A stretch of 64,000 bases of DNA from Streptomyces cinnamoneus (GCF_014650495.1 NZ_BMVB01000006.1:248001-312000); one strand, 5' to 3'; counted from the first letter of the stretch, positions 38,885 through 49,420 are shown. Notes: generated from the sequence alone by a model not told the origin. Translations and numbers: made by a program.

Positions 38885-41869
38885 TCAGGCCAGGTGCGAC
38901 AGCAGGCGCTCGGTGTCGGCCGCCTCGGGCAGCCTGAGCCGGGTGTACACGGCCGTCGCCTCCCGCAGCCGCACCCGGGCCGCGTCGGCCTCACCGAGAT
39001 CCGCCAGGGCCCGGCCGAGCACCACCAGCGCGTGTCCCCGGTCGCGTTCGGCTCCGATCTCCTCGCACTGGCCGAGGGCCGCCTCCGCGTGCCGGACCGC
39101 CTCCCCGGCGCGCCCGGTCGCGCGCAGGGTGTCCGCCATGCGGTACCGGGCCTGGGCCTCCCGGTTGCGGATGCCCGCGGCCCGGCACAGCTCCAGGCAC
39201 GCGTCGTACCGGGCCAGGGCCTCCTCGTGGCGGCCGAGTCCGTGGAGGGCCAGAGCGAGGACGTACAGCCCGTAGGCCAGGTTGCGGTCGTCGCCGATCT
39301 CCCGCAGGGCCGGCAGCAGCTCCTCGCAGGCGGGCACCGCCTCGTCGGCCCGGCCGCTGCACACCCGGGCCAGTGCGGCGTTCAGCGTGGTCACCAGCTC
39401 CCCCGACCGGTGGCCGAGCTTACGGGCGAGCTCGATCGCCTCGTCGTAGGAGCGGATCGCGTCGTGGTGGCGGTGCCGGAGCTGGGAGACCAGGCCCAGG
39501 TCGTTGAGCGACTGGCGCAGGATCGTCAGGTCGCCCACCTCCCGGGACGCCTCCACCGCCAGCGTCGCCTGGGCTTCGGCGTCCGTCAGGCGGGTGCTCT
39601 GGATCGCCACGGTGCCGCACAGGAAGTGGCCGCGTCCGACCGAGCGGCGGTCGCCCAGGACGGCGGCGGCCTTGGCGACGGCCAGCGCCACCGGCGTCAG
39701 CTGCTCGTAGCGCACCTGCTGACCGAACGGGCTGAGCGCGACCAGGAGATCGGCCGCCTTGCGCAGCCGCTCGGCGCTCGCCGGCCCGGCCTCCCGGGCC
39801 GCCAGCAGGGCCGCCGCCAGGGCGCCGTCGACCTCGGCCGCGACCCACTCGCGGGCCGCCGCGAAGCCGTCCAGCGGTACGCCGGCCGACCGCGTCGGAC
39901 CGAACGCGTCGTTCATCGGATCGCCCGGGACGGCGGTCTCGAACGCCCGGACGGCGGTGGCGAGCAGGTGGTCGATCAGCCGTTCCAGCGCCGCGGAGCC
40001 CTCGCCGGGATCCGCGGCGGCGGCCCGGTGCCGGGCGAAGTCGCGCAGCAGGTCGTGGTAGCGGTAGCGGCCCGGAACGGTCGCCTCCAGCATGGCGGCG
40101 TCGACCAGGGACTCCAGCAGGTCCTCGGCGCTGTGGGTGTCCGTCTCCAGCACGGCGGCCGCGGCCGGCAGCCCGATGTCGGGGCCGCCGACGACGGCGA
40201 TCAGGCGGAAGGCGCGGGCCTGTTCTTCCGTGAGCTGCCGGTAGCCGAGCTCGAAGGCGGCGTCCACGGCCAGGTCGCCGACCCGCAGTTCGGCGATCCG
40301 GCGGCGTTCGTCGGCCAGCCGGTCGGCCATCGTCCGGACGGACCAGGACGGCCGGGCGGCCAGCCGGGTCGCGACGATCCGGACGGCGAGCGGCAGCCGG
40401 CCGCTGCTCGTCACCAGCTCCAGCGCGGCGAGCGGCTCGGCGGCGACGCGCTCCGGCCCGGCGATGCGGGCCAGCAGGTCGAGCGCCTCCTGCTGGTCGA
40501 AGGCGGCCAGGTCCACCTGGACCGCGGTGGGCAGTCCGAAGAGCCGGGACCGCCCGGTGATCAGCACGGCACAGCCGCCGGAGCCGGGCAGCAGCGGTCT
40601 GACCTGGGCGGTGTTGGGGGCGTTGTCCAGCAGGACGAGCGCGCGGCGTCCGTCCAGCAGCGAGCGGTACAGCCGGGAGCGGTCCTCCAGGCTCTCCGGG
40701 ACGTTCTCCGGCGGGACGCCCAGCGCGGTGAGGAAGCTGGCCAGCACCATGGCCGGCTCGGCCGGGTCGCCCTCGCTGCCGCGCAGGTCCGCATACAGCT
40801 GCCCGTCGGTGTAGGCCGCCTTGACCCGGTGCGCGACCCGCAGCGCCAGGGCGGTCTTGCCGACGCCGCCCATCCCCGACACCGCGACCACGGGCATGTC
40901 GGCCGGTCCCGCCGCGTCGATCGCCCGGCAGATCGTCGCCACTCCCTCGGCCCGGCCGGTGAAGTCCGAGGTGTCCGCGGGCAGCTGGGCGGGGGTCGGT
41001 CCGGGTGCGGCGGGGCGGGCGGGGAGGGCCGGCCGGGCCGGCGCCGGTTCGGCGGCGGGGGGCCGGTCTGCGGGCGGCGTGAGCGGGGGCCGGGCGGGGG
41101 CGGGCAGGTCGAGCTCCGGGTCGTTGCGCAGGATCTGCTGGTGCAGGGTGTGCAGTTCCGGCGCCGGAGCGACGCCCAGCCCCTCGCCGAGGATCCGGCG
41201 CAGCCGGTCGAAGAGTGCGAGCGCGTCGGCCTGCCGCCCGGCCCTGTACAGGGCGCGCATCAGCTGTCCGTACGGTCGCTCGCGCAGCGGGTGCTCGGCG
41301 GTGAAGGCGCTGAGGTCGGGGATCGCGAGGCTGTGGCGGCCGAGCAGCAGGTCCACCTCGAACCGCTCTTCCATCAGGGCGAGCCGCAGTTCGGAGAGCC
41401 GGCCGCGCTGCTGTTCGGCGAACGGGCCCGGGACGTTGGCCAGCGGCTCGCCCTGCCAGAGTTCCAGGGCGCGGGACAGCTGGTCGCCGGCTTCCTCGTC
41501 CCGGCCGGCGCGGCGGGCCTGGAGGGCGGAGGCGGCGAGCTGGTCGGCGAACGTCGCGTCCAGGTTCTCGACCGGGAGGACGAGCCGGTAGCCGTCGCCG
41601 ACCGACACGAGGGTGCTCGGCGCCGAGCGGTCCTCCTCCAGCGTCTTGCGCCACCGCCAGGCGTAGGTGCGGACGGTGGCCAGCGCCGTGTCGGGGCACT
41701 CCTCTCCCCAGACCGCCCCGATGAGTTCGTGCACCGACACCGCCTGCCCGGGGCGCAGCAGCAGCGCGGCCATCATGGCCTGCTGCTGCGGTGACCCCAC
41801 CGGAAGGCGATGGTCCCCCCGGTATGCCCGTATCTGTCCGAGAACCATGAAGCGGATGTCGGTCGTCAT
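38885..41869 (-). CDS. AfsR/SARP-type transcriptional regulator with NB-ARC and TPR domains
   Basis: A 994-residue large SARP. Residues 1-95 form the OmpR-like winged helix ([32 protein letters not shown]). The BTAD domain spans about 100-250 ([40 protein letters not shown]). A Pro/Ala-rich linker follows. The NB-ARC ATPase has [12 protein letters not shown] (Lys338), ALVLLDNAP and LITGRSRL. C-terminal TPR helices (about 700-990) end the protein. Such proteins usually activate the cluster they sit in, binding direct repeats spaced by about 11 bp. ATG 41869 is preceded by GGGAGGG. It is divergent from the free adenylation domain gene. Confidence 0.92.
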   Translation of the reverse strand: MTTDIRFMVLGQIRAYRGDHRLPVGSPQQQAMMAALLLRPGQAVSVHELIGAVWGEECPDTALATVRTYAWRWRKTLEEDRSAPSTLVSVGDGYRLVLPVENLDATFADQLAASALQARRAGRDEEAGDQLSRALELWQGEPLANVPGPFAEQQRGRLSELRLALMEERFEVDLLLGRHSLAIPDLSAFTAEHPLRERPYGQLMRALYRAGRQADALALFDRLRRILGEGLGVAPAPELHTLHQQILRNDPELDLPAPARPPLTPPADRPPAAEPAPARPALPARPAAPGPTPAQLPADTSDFTGRAEGVATICRAIDAAGPADMPVVAVSGMGGVGKTALALRVAHRVKAAYTDGQLYADLRGSEGDPAEPAMVLASFLTALGVPPENVPESLEDRSRLYRSLLDGRRALVLLDNAPNTAQVRPLLPGSGGCAVLITGRSRLFGLPTAVQVDLAAFDQQEALDLLARIAGPERVAAEPLAALELVTSSGRLPLAVRIVATRLAARPSWSVRTMADRLADERRRIAELRVGDLAVDAAFELGYRQLTEEQARAFRLIAVVGGPDIGLPAAAAVLETDTHSAEDLLESLVDAAMLEATVPGRYRYHDLLRDFARHRAAAADPGEGSAALERLIDHLLATAVRAFETAVPGDPMNDAFGPTRSAGVPLDGFAAAREWVAAEVDGALAAALLAAREAGPASAERLRKAADLLVALSPFGQQVRYEQLTPVALAVAKAAAVLGDRRSVGRGHFLCGTVAIQSTRLTDAEAQATLAVEASREVGDLTILRQSLNDLGLVSQLRHRHHDAIRSYDEAIELARKLGHRSGELVTTLNAALARVCSGRADEAVPACEELLPALREIGDDRNLAYGLYVLALALHGLGRHEEALARYDACLELCRAAGIRNREAQARYRMADTLRATGRAGEAVRHAEAALGQCEEIGAERDRGHALVVLGRALADLGEADAARVRLREATAVYTRLRLPEAADTERLLSHLA

Positions 41870-42218
41870 TCCGGCAATTCCCTCCCGCTGTCGCTCCGCC
41901 GGGCGCAGCCTGTTGCTTCTGTTCGGTGTGACTTCGCGTGTTCCCAGGCGGGGCGTCGGGCCTGCCGGTCGGGTTCTCGTTGAACGACCGCCGCTGAGCG
42001 GAGGGGCGGTGGCGTCCTCAGAATACGGTGAATGGTAGGAAATTATGCCTATGGAGGGCTCCATTGATCGCCCGGCGTGCCGGTGGAGAGCCGTCATCGA
42101 TTCGTACACCGCGCGGATGAACGCGCGTTGATCCCGCTCTGGTTGGTTTTGCCGTACGGACGCCGGACGCCACCCGGCGGCCGCCGAAACCGGGACGCAG
42201 CGAATGACAGGATGTGAA
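41870..42218. promoter_or_regulatory. Divergent intergenic region upstream of the SARP gene
   Basis: About 350 bp without a gene. On the minus strand a CATAAT -10-like box (42042-42047) lies 3 bp from an inverted repeat, ATGGAG-GG-CTCCAT (42051-42064), which would occupy the -35 region; no good -35 is visible. This is a candidate SARP promoter with an operator. I see no clear promoter for the adenylation gene. Confidence 0.35.
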
Positions 42219-43952
42219 ATGGTTGATTCCGGGCATGCCCTGAAGCCGCCCACGACACCGCAGGACGTCACCACCGCCCTCGGCGGGGCGTCAGCTGCCG
42301 TGCTGGCACGGCGGGTTGCGGAGACCCATGCCGCTCTGGCGGCCGGCGGGCCCGGGCTGCCCGCCCCCGGCGACGTCCCGCTCCTGCTCGCCCTGGGGGA
42401 CGGCGGGACGGCCCCCGTCCCCGACCGCTGCCTGCACGAGCTCTTCGAGGAGCAGGCCGGCCGCACCCCGGACGCCGTGGCCGTGCACTGCGACGGCGTG
42501 GAGCTCACCTACCGGGACGTCGCGGAGAGGGCGCAGGAGTTGTCCCGCAGGCTGCCCGGCCCCCTCGCCCCGGGCCGGCCGGTCGGGATCTGCCTGGAAC
42601 GTTCGGCGGACCTGGTCGCGGCGCTGCTGGCGGTGCTCACGACGGGCGGCTGCTACGTGCCGCTCGATCCGTCCCTGCCGCCCGGGCGGCTGCGCTTCAT
42701 CGCCGAGGACGCCGGGCTGGAGCTCGTCCTGACGAGTGCCGCGTCGGCCGCCCGGCTCGACGGGATCCCCGTCCGCGTGGTCCTCACGGACGGGGACGCG
42801 CAGGGCACGGACGACGGGCATCTTGCCGGCGGCGCCCGGGACAAGCTCCGCGCCCCGGGCCCCCGCGACCCGGCGTACGTCATCTACACCTCGGGCAGCA
42901 CCGGCCGGCCGAAGGGCGTGGTGGTCGAGCACCGCTCCGCGGTCGACGTCCTCCTGCGGAAGATCGAGCTCGGCGGTCTCGGCCCCGGCTCCCGCATGCT
43001 CGGCTTCGCCTCGGCCGCCTTCGACGTCTCGCTGCTGGAGATCTTCGGCGCACTGCTGTCCGGCGCCACCCTGGTCCTGGCCACCGAGGAGGACCGGCTG
43101 GACACGGGACGGCTCCAGACGCTGATGGTCACGCAGCGGGTGACCGCCGCCGACCTGCCCGTCGCCCTCCTTCCGCTGCTCGACCCGGAGGAGCTCGTGG
43201 ATCTCGGGTTCCTCTCGACCGGCGGCGAGGCTCCCCCGGGTGCACAGCTCGACCGCTGGGCCGCCCCGGGCCGGGCGGTCTGGAACAGCTACGGCCCCAC
43301 CGAGACCACCGTGGACGTCACCATGCACCGCTGCACCGCCCCGGCCCGGGAGCCGTTCCCGCCGATCGGCCGGCCGATGGCCAACCACCGGGTGTACGTG
43401 GTCGACCCGGCCCTGCGGCTGCTGCCGCCCGGCGCGCCCGGCGAGCTGTGCGTGGCCGGCGCCGGGCTGGCGCGCGGCTATCTGGGCGCGCCCGCCCTGA
43501 CCGCCGAGCGCTTCGTCGAGGACCCGTGGGGGCCGCCGGGCTCCCGGCTCTACCGCACCGGGGACCTGGTGCGCTGGAACGCCGAGGGCCGGCTGGAGTT
43601 CCTGGGCCGCGCCGACGGCCAGGTGAAGGTCAACGGTCACCGGATCGAGCTGGGCGAGATCGAGGCTCACCTCGCCCGGCACCCGGACGTCCTGCAGGCG
43701 GCCGTGACGGTCCGCCGGGACGCGGTGGTGCAGGCCCTGGTCGGCTACGTGGTGCCCCGGGAGGGTGCCGCCCCGGCCCCCGCCGCGCTGCGCGCGCATC
43801 TCGACCGGTCGTTGCCGGGCTACATGGTCCCGCACGCCTATGTGACGCTCGACCGGCTGCCGCTGGGGCCGAGCGGCAAGCTCGACCGCGGGGCGCTGCC
43901 GGCTCCCGGCCGCGCCGCACGGGCGGGCGGCCCGGGCCGGGCGCCGGCGTGA
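42219..43952 (+). CDS. Free-standing NRPS adenylation domain
   Basis: A 577-residue A domain with no carrier. Core motifs are [96 protein letters not shown] and [11 protein letters not shown], all intact. A 65-residue N-terminal extension ([16 protein letters not shown]) precedes it. By eye the specificity residues are D-V-L-D-L-T-S-V-D-K. Two acidic positions (278 and 331) resemble codes for basic residues such as arginine, so a basic or guanidino amino acid is my guess. It must charge a carrier in trans, such as C-PCP-PCP. The start is ambiguous: ATG 42219 has AGGA at 6 nt, and ATG 42204 is possible. Confidence 0.85.
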   Translation: MVDSGHALKPPTTPQDVTTALGGASAAVLARRVAETHAALAAGGPGLPAPGDVPLLLALGDGGTAPVPDRCLHELFEEQAGRTPDAVAVHCDGVELTYRDVAERAQELSRRLPGPLAPGRPVGICLERSADLVAALLAVLTTGGCYVPLDPSLPPGRLRFIAEDAGLELVLTSAASAARLDGIPVRVVLTDGDAQGTDDGHLAGGARDKLRAPGPRDPAYVIYTSGSTGRPKGVVVEHRSAVDVLLRKIELGGLGPGSRMLGFASAAFDVSLLEIFGALLSGATLVLATEEDRLDTGRLQTLMVTQRVTAADLPVALLPLLDPEELVDLGFLSTGGEAPPGAQLDRWAAPGRAVWNSYGPTETTVDVTMHRCTAPAREPFPPIGRPMANHRVYVVDPALRLLPPGAPGELCVAGAGLARGYLGAPALTAERFVEDPWGPPGSRLYRTGDLVRWNAEGRLEFLGRADGQVKVNGHRIELGEIEAHLARHPDVLQAAVTVRRDAVVQALVGYVVPREGAAPAPAALRAHLDRSLPGYMVPHAYVTLDRLPLGPSGKLDRGALPAPGRAARAGGPGRAPA

Positions 43953-43979
43953 GCCCGGGGCCGCCGTCCCGCCCCGGGC
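43953..43979. terminator. GC hairpin after the adenylation gene
   Basis: A perfect 9-bp inverted repeat, GCCCGGGGC and GCCCCGGGC, with a 9-nt loop, starting within the stop codon of the adenylation gene. It may end or attenuate the transcript before the FAD gene. Confidence 0.4.
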
Positions 43980-44052
43980 GGATACCCGTCTATCGCGGTG
44001 CAGAACCCGCGTAGAGCGTCCCAAGCCATGATGCGGGGGACGGAAGGGGCAT

Positions 44053-45075
44053 GTGGTGGACTCCGAAAGACACTACGACGTATTGGTGGTCGGCGCCGGC
44101 GCGGCGGGCGCATCGGCGGCGCGGCTGCTGGCGGGCTCCGGGAGGCGGGTCCTGGTCGCCTCGCCCGGCGGCGGGGACGCTCCGTCGGCCCTGCCGCCCG
44201 CGGGCCCACTCGCCCGGACGGTACGGGAAGCCGCGGGTGACGGCGCCGAGTTCGTCCGTGGAGAGGTGCTGGACATCCGCACCTCCGGAACGAACGCCCG
44301 GCTACGGATCCGTGGTGGCGGCTCGTTCACCGGCGACCGCGTCCTGCTGGCCGTCGGCCACACGCCGGGCCTGCCGTCCTGGCTGCCCGCCGGCGCCTGG
44401 GGCCGGTGCGCCTTCGACCGCCCGCGCGGTGGGGCGCGCCGCTCCCGTGCGGCCGCCGCGCGGGTCCCGGCCGGTGCCCGTGGCCGGCCGCGCGACGTCT
44501 GCGTCAGCGTCGGCAGGGGCGTGGAGGCGCTGGAGTCCGCCCTGCTCTCCGTGGGGCACGCCGGCCGGGTGACCGCCGTCATCTCCGACCCGGACGCCCT
44601 CGACTGCGACCAGGCGTGGCGGCTTCGGCGGTCGGGCGGCAACGTGGTGCGGGACCTGGTGGTCGCGGCGATGGAACTGCCGTCCGGCACCCTCAAGCTG
44701 CTCACCACCGAGGGGCGGGAGCTGCTGGCGGACACCCTGCTCCTGCCCGGGGCGGGCGCCCCCGTCCGCCGCCCGCTGACCAGCCTGCTGGCGCTGAGCG
44801 TCGACGCCCGGGGCAACCCCCGGACCAGCAGCTCCGGGCGGACTTCCAACCCCCGGGTGTGGCACGTCCGGGACGACGCCGGCGCGGCGGACGGCTTCTC
44901 CCGCGCCGCGGCCGACGGCCTGGTCGCCGCCCGCTCCATCGTGGAGGACATCCTGCTGAGCAGCTCCGGCGGCGCGGCGACCGGAGCCGGGGCCTCCGCC
45001 CGCCGGGGCCTGCGACGGTCCCTCGGCAGCCGGACCGTCGCCGGGCCGGCCCGGCTCGGTTCCGCCGCCGGGTGA
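44053..45075 (+). CDS. FAD/NAD(P)-binding oxidoreductase (thioredoxin-reductase-like)
   Basis: A 340-residue flavoprotein. YDVLVVGAGAAGASAARLLAGSG is the dinucleotide-binding GxGxxG motif. The following domain order (GDRVLLAVGHTPGLPSWLP, then VSVGRGVEALESALLSVGHAGRVTAVI, then ADTLLLPGAGAPV) follows the thioredoxin-reductase/HlmI pattern. The second nucleotide-binding glycine motif is degenerate (GRGVEALESA) and the CxxC redox pair is absent, so it is not a thioredoxin reductase. It may be an inactive or specialised relative. The start is GTG 44053 (a second GTG follows at once) after GGAAGGGG. It is probably the last cluster gene on this side. Confidence 0.7.
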   Translation: MVDSERHYDVLVVGAGAAGASAARLLAGSGRRVLVASPGGGDAPSALPPAGPLARTVREAAGDGAEFVRGEVLDIRTSGTNARLRIRGGGSFTGDRVLLAVGHTPGLPSWLPAGAWGRCAFDRPRGGARRSRAAAARVPAGARGRPRDVCVSVGRGVEALESALLSVGHAGRVTAVISDPDALDCDQAWRLRRSGGNVVRDLVVAAMELPSGTLKLLTTEGRELLADTLLLPGAGAPVRRPLTSLLALSVDARGNPRTSSSGRTSNPRVWHVRDDAGAADGFSRAAADGLVAARSIVEDILLSSSGGAATGAGASARRGLRRSLGSRTVAGPARLGSAAG

Positions 45076-45134
45076 CATACTGACGGCCCGCCGGCCCCGA
45101 CGGCCGGTTCCTTGCGGCGTGGACGGGAGCACTG

Positions 45135-45839
45135 ATGACCGGGACAACCGCCCAGGGCGTGCTGTTCGACTTCTCCGGCACGCTCTTCCGCATCGAGTCC
45201 ACCGCTTCCTGGCTGCGGGCCGCGCTCGACCGGAACGGGACCGAGCTGTCCGGCACACAGTTCGCGCGGCTGACACGTCAGTTGGAGGTGGCCGGTGCGC
45301 TGCCCGGCGGTCCGCTGCCGCAGGCCGTGCCACCGCACCTGGCGCAGGTGTGGGCCGGACGCGACCGCAGCACGCAGGAGCACCGGGCCGCCTACACGGG
45401 CCTCGCCCGGGAGGTGCCGCTGCCCGACGCGGCCCTGTACGACCTGCTGTACGCCCGGCACATGGAGCCCGCCGCCTGGCGGCCGTACGCCGACGCCGGC
45501 GAGGTCCTCGGCGAACTGCGGCGGCGCGGCGTACGGACCGCGGTGGTGAGCAACATCGGCTGGGACCTGCGGCCGGTCTTCCGCGCGCACGGCCTGGACG
45601 GTCCGGTGGACGCCTATGTGCTGTCGTACGAGCACGGCGTGCAGAAGCCCGATCCACGGCTGTTCCGGGTGGCGTGCACGGCGCTCGGGCTGCCGCCCGA
45701 GCGGGTGCTCATGGTCGGCGACGACCCGCGTGCGGACGCGGGGGCGGCCGGGATCGGCTGCGCGGTGCGGCTGGTGGAGAGCCTTCCGGTCGAGGAGCGG
45801 CCGGACGGTCTGCTACCGGTCCTGGACCTCGTCGGCTGA
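45135..45839 (+). CDS. HAD superfamily hydrolase
   Basis: A 234-residue HAD phosphatase-like protein. Motif I is VLFDFSGTLF (nucleophile Asp, with Ser in place of the usual second Asp). Motif II is AVVSNIGWD, motif III the Lys in HGVQKPDPRLF, and motif IV MVGDDPRADAGAAGIG. The cap is alpha-helical (residues 20-100). The family dephosphorylates small metabolites; the substrate is unknown. ATG 45135 follows GGGAG by 6 nt. Whether it belongs to the cluster is unclear. Confidence 0.85.
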   Translation: MTGTTAQGVLFDFSGTLFRIESTASWLRAALDRNGTELSGTQFARLTRQLEVAGALPGGPLPQAVPPHLAQVWAGRDRSTQEHRAAYTGLAREVPLPDAALYDLLYARHMEPAAWRPYADAGEVLGELRRRGVRTAVVSNIGWDLRPVFRAHGLDGPVDAYVLSYEHGVQKPDPRLFRVACTALGLPPERVLMVGDDPRADAGAAGIGCAVRLVESLPVEERPDGLLPVLDLVG

Positions 45840-45872
45840 GCCCCCCCCCGGCCGCCGGGCACCGGCCCGCGC

Positions 45873-46460
45873 TCACTCCGCGGCCGGCGGCCCCGGGGCC
45901 TCCGCCTCCCTCGCCGCCCCCGCCCAGGCCCGCAGGGCGCCCCGGTCGGCGAACCGGGCCACATTGCGGTCCAGGCCCCCGGCCCAGCTGTACTGGTGGA
46001 AGGTCCACGGATGCTGTACGGCCGGGTGGCCGGCGGCGTGGCCGGGGTCGGCTATCCACAGGCCGTCGCCCGCGTTGCTCGTCGTGTCGCGGTTGAACCA
46101 GTAGTCCCGGTTGCAGTAGAGCACCACCCGGTGCCCGCTCGCCTTGGCGCGGACGTGGGCGAGCCAGCGGTCCTTGTCCGGGCACCACACGTCGGGGTGC
46201 TCCCAGTCGAGGGCCAGGACGTCGCCCGCGCGTAACGCGATCTTCCCGAGGAAGTAGTTGCCCTGCGCCGACATCGAGCCCGGTGTGACGTAGTGGTAAT
46301 AGCCGACGACGAGCCCCGCCCGCCGGGCCCGGTCGCGCTGGACGACCCACTTGGGGTTGGTGTACGACGTTCCCTCCGTGACCTTGACGAAGACGAAGTC
46401 CAGCCCCTGGAGGGGGTAGTTCTCGCTGTTGTGGCTGCTGACGTCTATGCCGTGGAGCAT
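45873..46460 (-). CDS. GH25 family lysozyme-like glycoside hydrolase
   Basis: A 195-residue protein with the GH25 (Chalaropsis lysozyme) barrel. HGIDVSSHN at the start, FVFVKVTEGTSYTNP, GYYHYVTPGS and LALDWEHPDVWCP contain the catalytic Asp/Glu region, and WIADPGHAAGHPAVQHPWTFHQYSW is the usual C-terminal strand. It is short and has no signal peptide, so it may be cytoplasmic, exported by another route, or released by lysis. The family cleaves beta-1,4 bonds in peptidoglycan. The coding start is ATG 46460. Confidence 0.82.
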   Translation of the reverse strand: MLHGIDVSSHNSENYPLQGLDFVFVKVTEGTSYTNPKWVVQRDRARRAGLVVGYYHYVTPGSMSAQGNYFLGKIALRAGDVLALDWEHPDVWCPDKDRWLAHVRAKASGHRVVLYCNRDYWFNRDTTSNAGDGLWIADPGHAAGHPAVQHPWTFHQYSWAGGLDRNVARFADRGALRAWAGAAREAEAPGPPAAE

Positions 46461-46538
46461 GCCGGCCTCCTTCGGAACTGCGCACGACAGGCGTCCGCAG
46501 TATCGAGGGGAACCGGCGAGGCTGCGAGGGGTGCGGCC

Positions 46539-47402
46539 TCAGATCTTCTGCGGCTCGGCCAGCGGGCCCGGCCGGCGGGGCGACGGCAGGCGCGGGCGCC
46601 GGCCGCCCCCGGCCGTGCGCAGGGCCAGCGCGGCCAGGGCCTCGGGCGCCCCGGCCTGGCCCCGGATGCCCGGGAAGGCGTTGATGTCGACGATCACGGG
46701 CTCTCCCCCGGCGTCGAGGAGGTCGACGCCGTAGACGTCCAGGGCGAACACCTCGCCCACGCGCCGCACGACGTCCAGCCACCCCTCGGGCAGCTCACCG
46801 GTCCCCAGCGAGCGGGTGGTCTTGTCGGGGACGTCCGTGGCCAGCTCGGAGCGGCGCAGTCCGGCGAAGATGTCGTCGGCGACGGCCCAGAGCTTGTGGT
46901 CCCAGCCGTCGTTGGGCGTGAAGGGCTGGATGACCACCGGCTCGTCCGGCCACCGTTCGGCCAGCGACCGCAGACGGGCGAGGTCGTCGACGCGGGCGAC
47001 CAGGTCGTGACGCCGGCTCCGCCGGCTCTTGACCACCACCGGGCCCGGCAGCTCTTCCCCCGCCGCCGCGCAGCGCGACAGGGACGCCTCGGTGCGGGTG
47101 TCCACGAACGGCAGGCCCGCACGCCGGGCCACCTCCGCCATGGCGGTGCGGTCCTGGCACAGCTCGGTGGCCGCGGCGGAGTTCAGCACCGGAGCCCCGT
47201 GTTCCTCCAGGAAGCGGGCGTACGCCAGGGCCCGCGGGGTGCGCGTCTTGAGCAGGTAGACGTCGGCGAGGGCCGCGGGGTCCGGGAAGTCCTCCGTCGT
47301 CCCCGGGTCGGTCCATTCGACGGTGTGGCGGGGCGTCAGCAGGGCCGTGGTCTCGGCGAGCAGCGGGTGGCCGGGGTCGGGGGTGAGCAGGCAGATCCTC
47401 AT
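46539..47402 (-). CDS. ATP-grasp ligase (RimK-like), downstream copy
   Basis: A 287-residue ATP-grasp protein. MRICLLTPDPGHPLLAETTALL is the N-terminal Rossmann-like part, ELCQDRTAMAEVARRAGLPF starts the ATP-binding half, GPVVVKSRRSRRHDL has the nucleotide-binding Lys, and FALDVYGVDLLDAGGEPVIVDINAFPG has the metal-binding Asp/Asn pair. Substrates are unknown. It overlaps the neighbouring ATP-grasp gene by 4 nt (ATGA) and the two probably act together, one adding to the product of the other. Confidence 0.82.
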   Translation of the reverse strand: MRICLLTPDPGHPLLAETTALLTPRHTVEWTDPGTTEDFPDPAALADVYLLKTRTPRALAYARFLEEHGAPVLNSAAATELCQDRTAMAEVARRAGLPFVDTRTEASLSRCAAAGEELPGPVVVKSRRSRRHDLVARVDDLARLRSLAERWPDEPVVIQPFTPNDGWDHKLWAVADDIFAGLRRSELATDVPDKTTRSLGTGELPEGWLDVVRRVGEVFALDVYGVDLLDAGGEPVIVDINAFPGIRGQAGAPEALAALALRTAGGGRRPRLPSPRRPGPLAEPQKI

Positions 47403-48286
47403 GCGTCGCCGCCGGCGGCCCGGGCCTGCGCCGTCAGCAGGGGGTGCGGGCCGGGTGCCGGGCCCGCTCCTCCCCCGCCCGCCAGCCGCAGGATGGCGCG
47501 CGAGACCGTGGCCACGGCGTCGGGCACCTGACGGAAGCTGGGGAAGTCGTTGACGTCCACGACGACCGGGCCGTCGGGGCCGAGGACGATGTCCACCCCG
47601 TAGAGGTCGAGGCCGAAGGCGGCACCGACCTCGGTGGCGATGGCCGCGATCTCGGGGGCCAGCGGTACGTGGCGTTCCCGGGCGGGGTGGTCGGGGTGCA
47701 GGGGGCTGCGGCGCTCGGTGGCGTACAGCTCGCCGGCGACGCAGTAGACCTTCAGGTCGACGCCCGTGTTGGGCACGTAGGGCTGGGCGATGAGCATGCC
47801 GTCCGGGTGCCCGTCGGTGTCCGGTGCGGGGGCCGTCAGCCGCTCCGCGTCCGGTACGAGCCGGACCGCGCGCCCCGAGCTGCCGTCGGCGGGCTTGACG
47901 ACCAGCGGGTAGGCGCTCGCCGGCAGCGCGGCGAACTCCTCCGCCCGGGCGGCGGCGTAGGTCGGGGGCACCGGCAGGCCGCGGCCCTCGGCTATCACGG
48001 CGGCGAGGGCCTTGTCCCGTACGCCCCTGATGGAACGGGCGTCGTTGACCGTGGTCAGGCCGACGGCCGCGGCGGCCTCCAGGAGCGTCAGCCCCGGGCC
48101 GCCGGACACGGTCTTGAGCACCCACGCGTCGTGGTCCCCGGCGCGGACCACCTCCGAGAGGCGCATCAGCGAGCTTCCCGGCCGCAGCACGTCCACCCGG
48201 TGGCCCCAGGCGGTCAGTTGGCGGATGACGTCCACCGGCATGCCGTCGTACCGGTACTGCTCCTCCACCAGGAAGCAGAGTCTCAT
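47399..48286 (-). CDS. ATP-grasp ligase (RimK-like), upstream copy
   Basis: A 295-residue paralogue of the next ATP-grasp gene. MRLCFLVEEQYRYDGMPVDVIRQL, SIRGVRDKALAAVIAEGRGLPVPPTY, YPLVVKPADGSSGRAVRL (Gly-rich ATP loop) and FGLDLYGVDIVLGPDGPVVVDVNDFPSF are the ATP-grasp hallmarks. ATG 48286 is used; two further in-frame ATGs (MMQHM) lie just upstream and one of them is nearer a GAGG site. Such pairs occur in Streptomyces as peptide- or amino-acid-ligating systems of unknown product. Confidence 0.82.
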   Translation of the reverse strand: MRLCFLVEEQYRYDGMPVDVIRQLTAWGHRVDVLRPGSSLMRLSEVVRAGDHDAWVLKTVSGGPGLTLLEAAAAVGLTTVNDARSIRGVRDKALAAVIAEGRGLPVPPTYAAARAEEFAALPASAYPLVVKPADGSSGRAVRLVPDAERLTAPAPDTDGHPDGMLIAQPYVPNTGVDLKVYCVAGELYATERRSPLHPDHPARERHVPLAPEIAAIATEVGAAFGLDLYGVDIVLGPDGPVVVDVNDFPSFRQVPDAVATVSRAILRLAGGGGAGPAPGPHPLLTAQARAAGGDA

Positions 48287-48354
48287 GTGCTGCATCATCC
48301 TCGATATCCCGGACATCCGCCGATGCGCCCGGCGAACTGTGACGGCTCAGGATG

Positions 48355-49407
48355 TCATGGCGCCGGGTGGGCTCCGTACCCGGCGGCCGGTGCCCGCGGA
48401 CCGGGCGGACGGAACGCCTCCAGAAGTCGTTCGGCGGCCAGGGCCGCCGTCAGGGTGCCCTCGCGCACCTGCTGTTCGAGGCCGGGGCCCAGTCGGCGCA
48501 CGTCGGGGTGGTCGCGGAGCTCCGTCAGGAGCTGTTCGCGGACCATGGTCCACACCCAGTCGACCTGCTGTCCGCGGCGTCGTTCCTCCAGCGCGCCGGT
48601 GGCCTCAAGGACGCGGCGGTGCTGCTCCACGCGCTCCCACAGGACGTCCAGGCCGGTGTTCTCGCGGGCGCTGCACGTGAGCACGGGAGGGTTCCAGGCG
48701 GCGTCCGGCGACTGGAGCAGGCGCAGTGCGCCGGCCAGTTCGCGGGCGGCGGCCTTGGCGTCCCGTTCGTGCGGTCCGTCCGCTTTGTTCACGGCGACGA
48801 GATCGGCTAGTTCCAGGACGCCCTTCTTGATGCCCTGGAGCTGGTCGCCGGTGCGGGCGAGGGTGAGCAGCAGGAAGGTGTCGACCATGTCGGCGACGGC
48901 CGTCTCGGACTGGCCGACGCCGACGGTCTCCACCAGCACGACGTCGTATCCGGCGGCCTCCATCACCACGATGGTCTCGCGGGTGGCCTTGGCGACCCCG
49001 CCGAGCGTTCCGGCGGTGGGCGAGGGACGGACGAAGGCCGCCGGGTCGACGGCGAGGCGCTCCATGCGGGTCTTGTCGCCCAGGATGCTGCCGCCGGTGC
49101 GGCTGGAGGAGGGGTCGACGGCGAGCACGGCGACCTTGTGGCCGAGCCCGGTGAGCATCGTGCCGAGGGCGTCGATGAAGGTGGACTTGCCGACGCCGGG
49201 CACGCCCGTGATGCCGATCCGCCGCGCCGCACCGGCGTGCGGCAGCAGCTGGGTCAGCATCCGCTGGGCGAGCGCCCGGTGGTCGGCGCGCGTGGACTCG
49301 ACGAGCGTGATGGCGCGGGCGACGGCCGCCCGCTTCCCGTCCAGCACGCCCTTCACATAGGCGTCGAGGTCGATGGTCCTGCGGGCGGGCGGGGTCATGG
49401 CAGCCAC
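48355..49407 (-). CDS. meaB: MeaB-family GTPase, methylmalonyl-CoA mutase chaperone
   Basis: A 350-residue P-loop GTPase of the MeaB/ArgK family. GITGVPGVGKSTFIDALG (P-loop near residue 70), VLAVDPSSSRTGGSILGDKTRM (switch region), VLVETVGVGQSETAVADMVD, and DLVAVNKADG (the NKxD guanine motif) are all intact. It gates cobalamin loading and protects methylmalonyl-CoA mutase, whose two genes lie directly upstream; the gap is 13 nt. The frame starts at GTG 49407 after GGAA; ATG 49398 is an alternative. Confidence 0.93.
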   Translation of the reverse strand: MAAMTPPARRTIDLDAYVKGVLDGKRAAVARAITLVESTRADHRALAQRMLTQLLPHAGAARRIGITGVPGVGKSTFIDALGTMLTGLGHKVAVLAVDPSSSRTGGSILGDKTRMERLAVDPAAFVRPSPTAGTLGGVAKATRETIVVMEAAGYDVVLVETVGVGQSETAVADMVDTFLLLTLARTGDQLQGIKKGVLELADLVAVNKADGPHERDAKAAARELAGALRLLQSPDAAWNPPVLTCSARENTGLDVLWERVEQHRRVLEATGALEERRRGQQVDWVWTMVREQLLTELRDHPDVRRLGPGLEQQVREGTLTAALAAERLLEAFRPPGPRAPAAGYGAHPAP

Positions 49408-49420
49408 CGGCGTTCCGGGC

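Noticed and set aside
44053..45075. Assignment of the FAD protein as thioredoxin reductase or dithiol oxidase (HlmI/GliT)
   Set aside because: The CxxC redox pair is absent and the second nucleotide motif is degenerate, so only a general FAD oxidoreductase call is supported.
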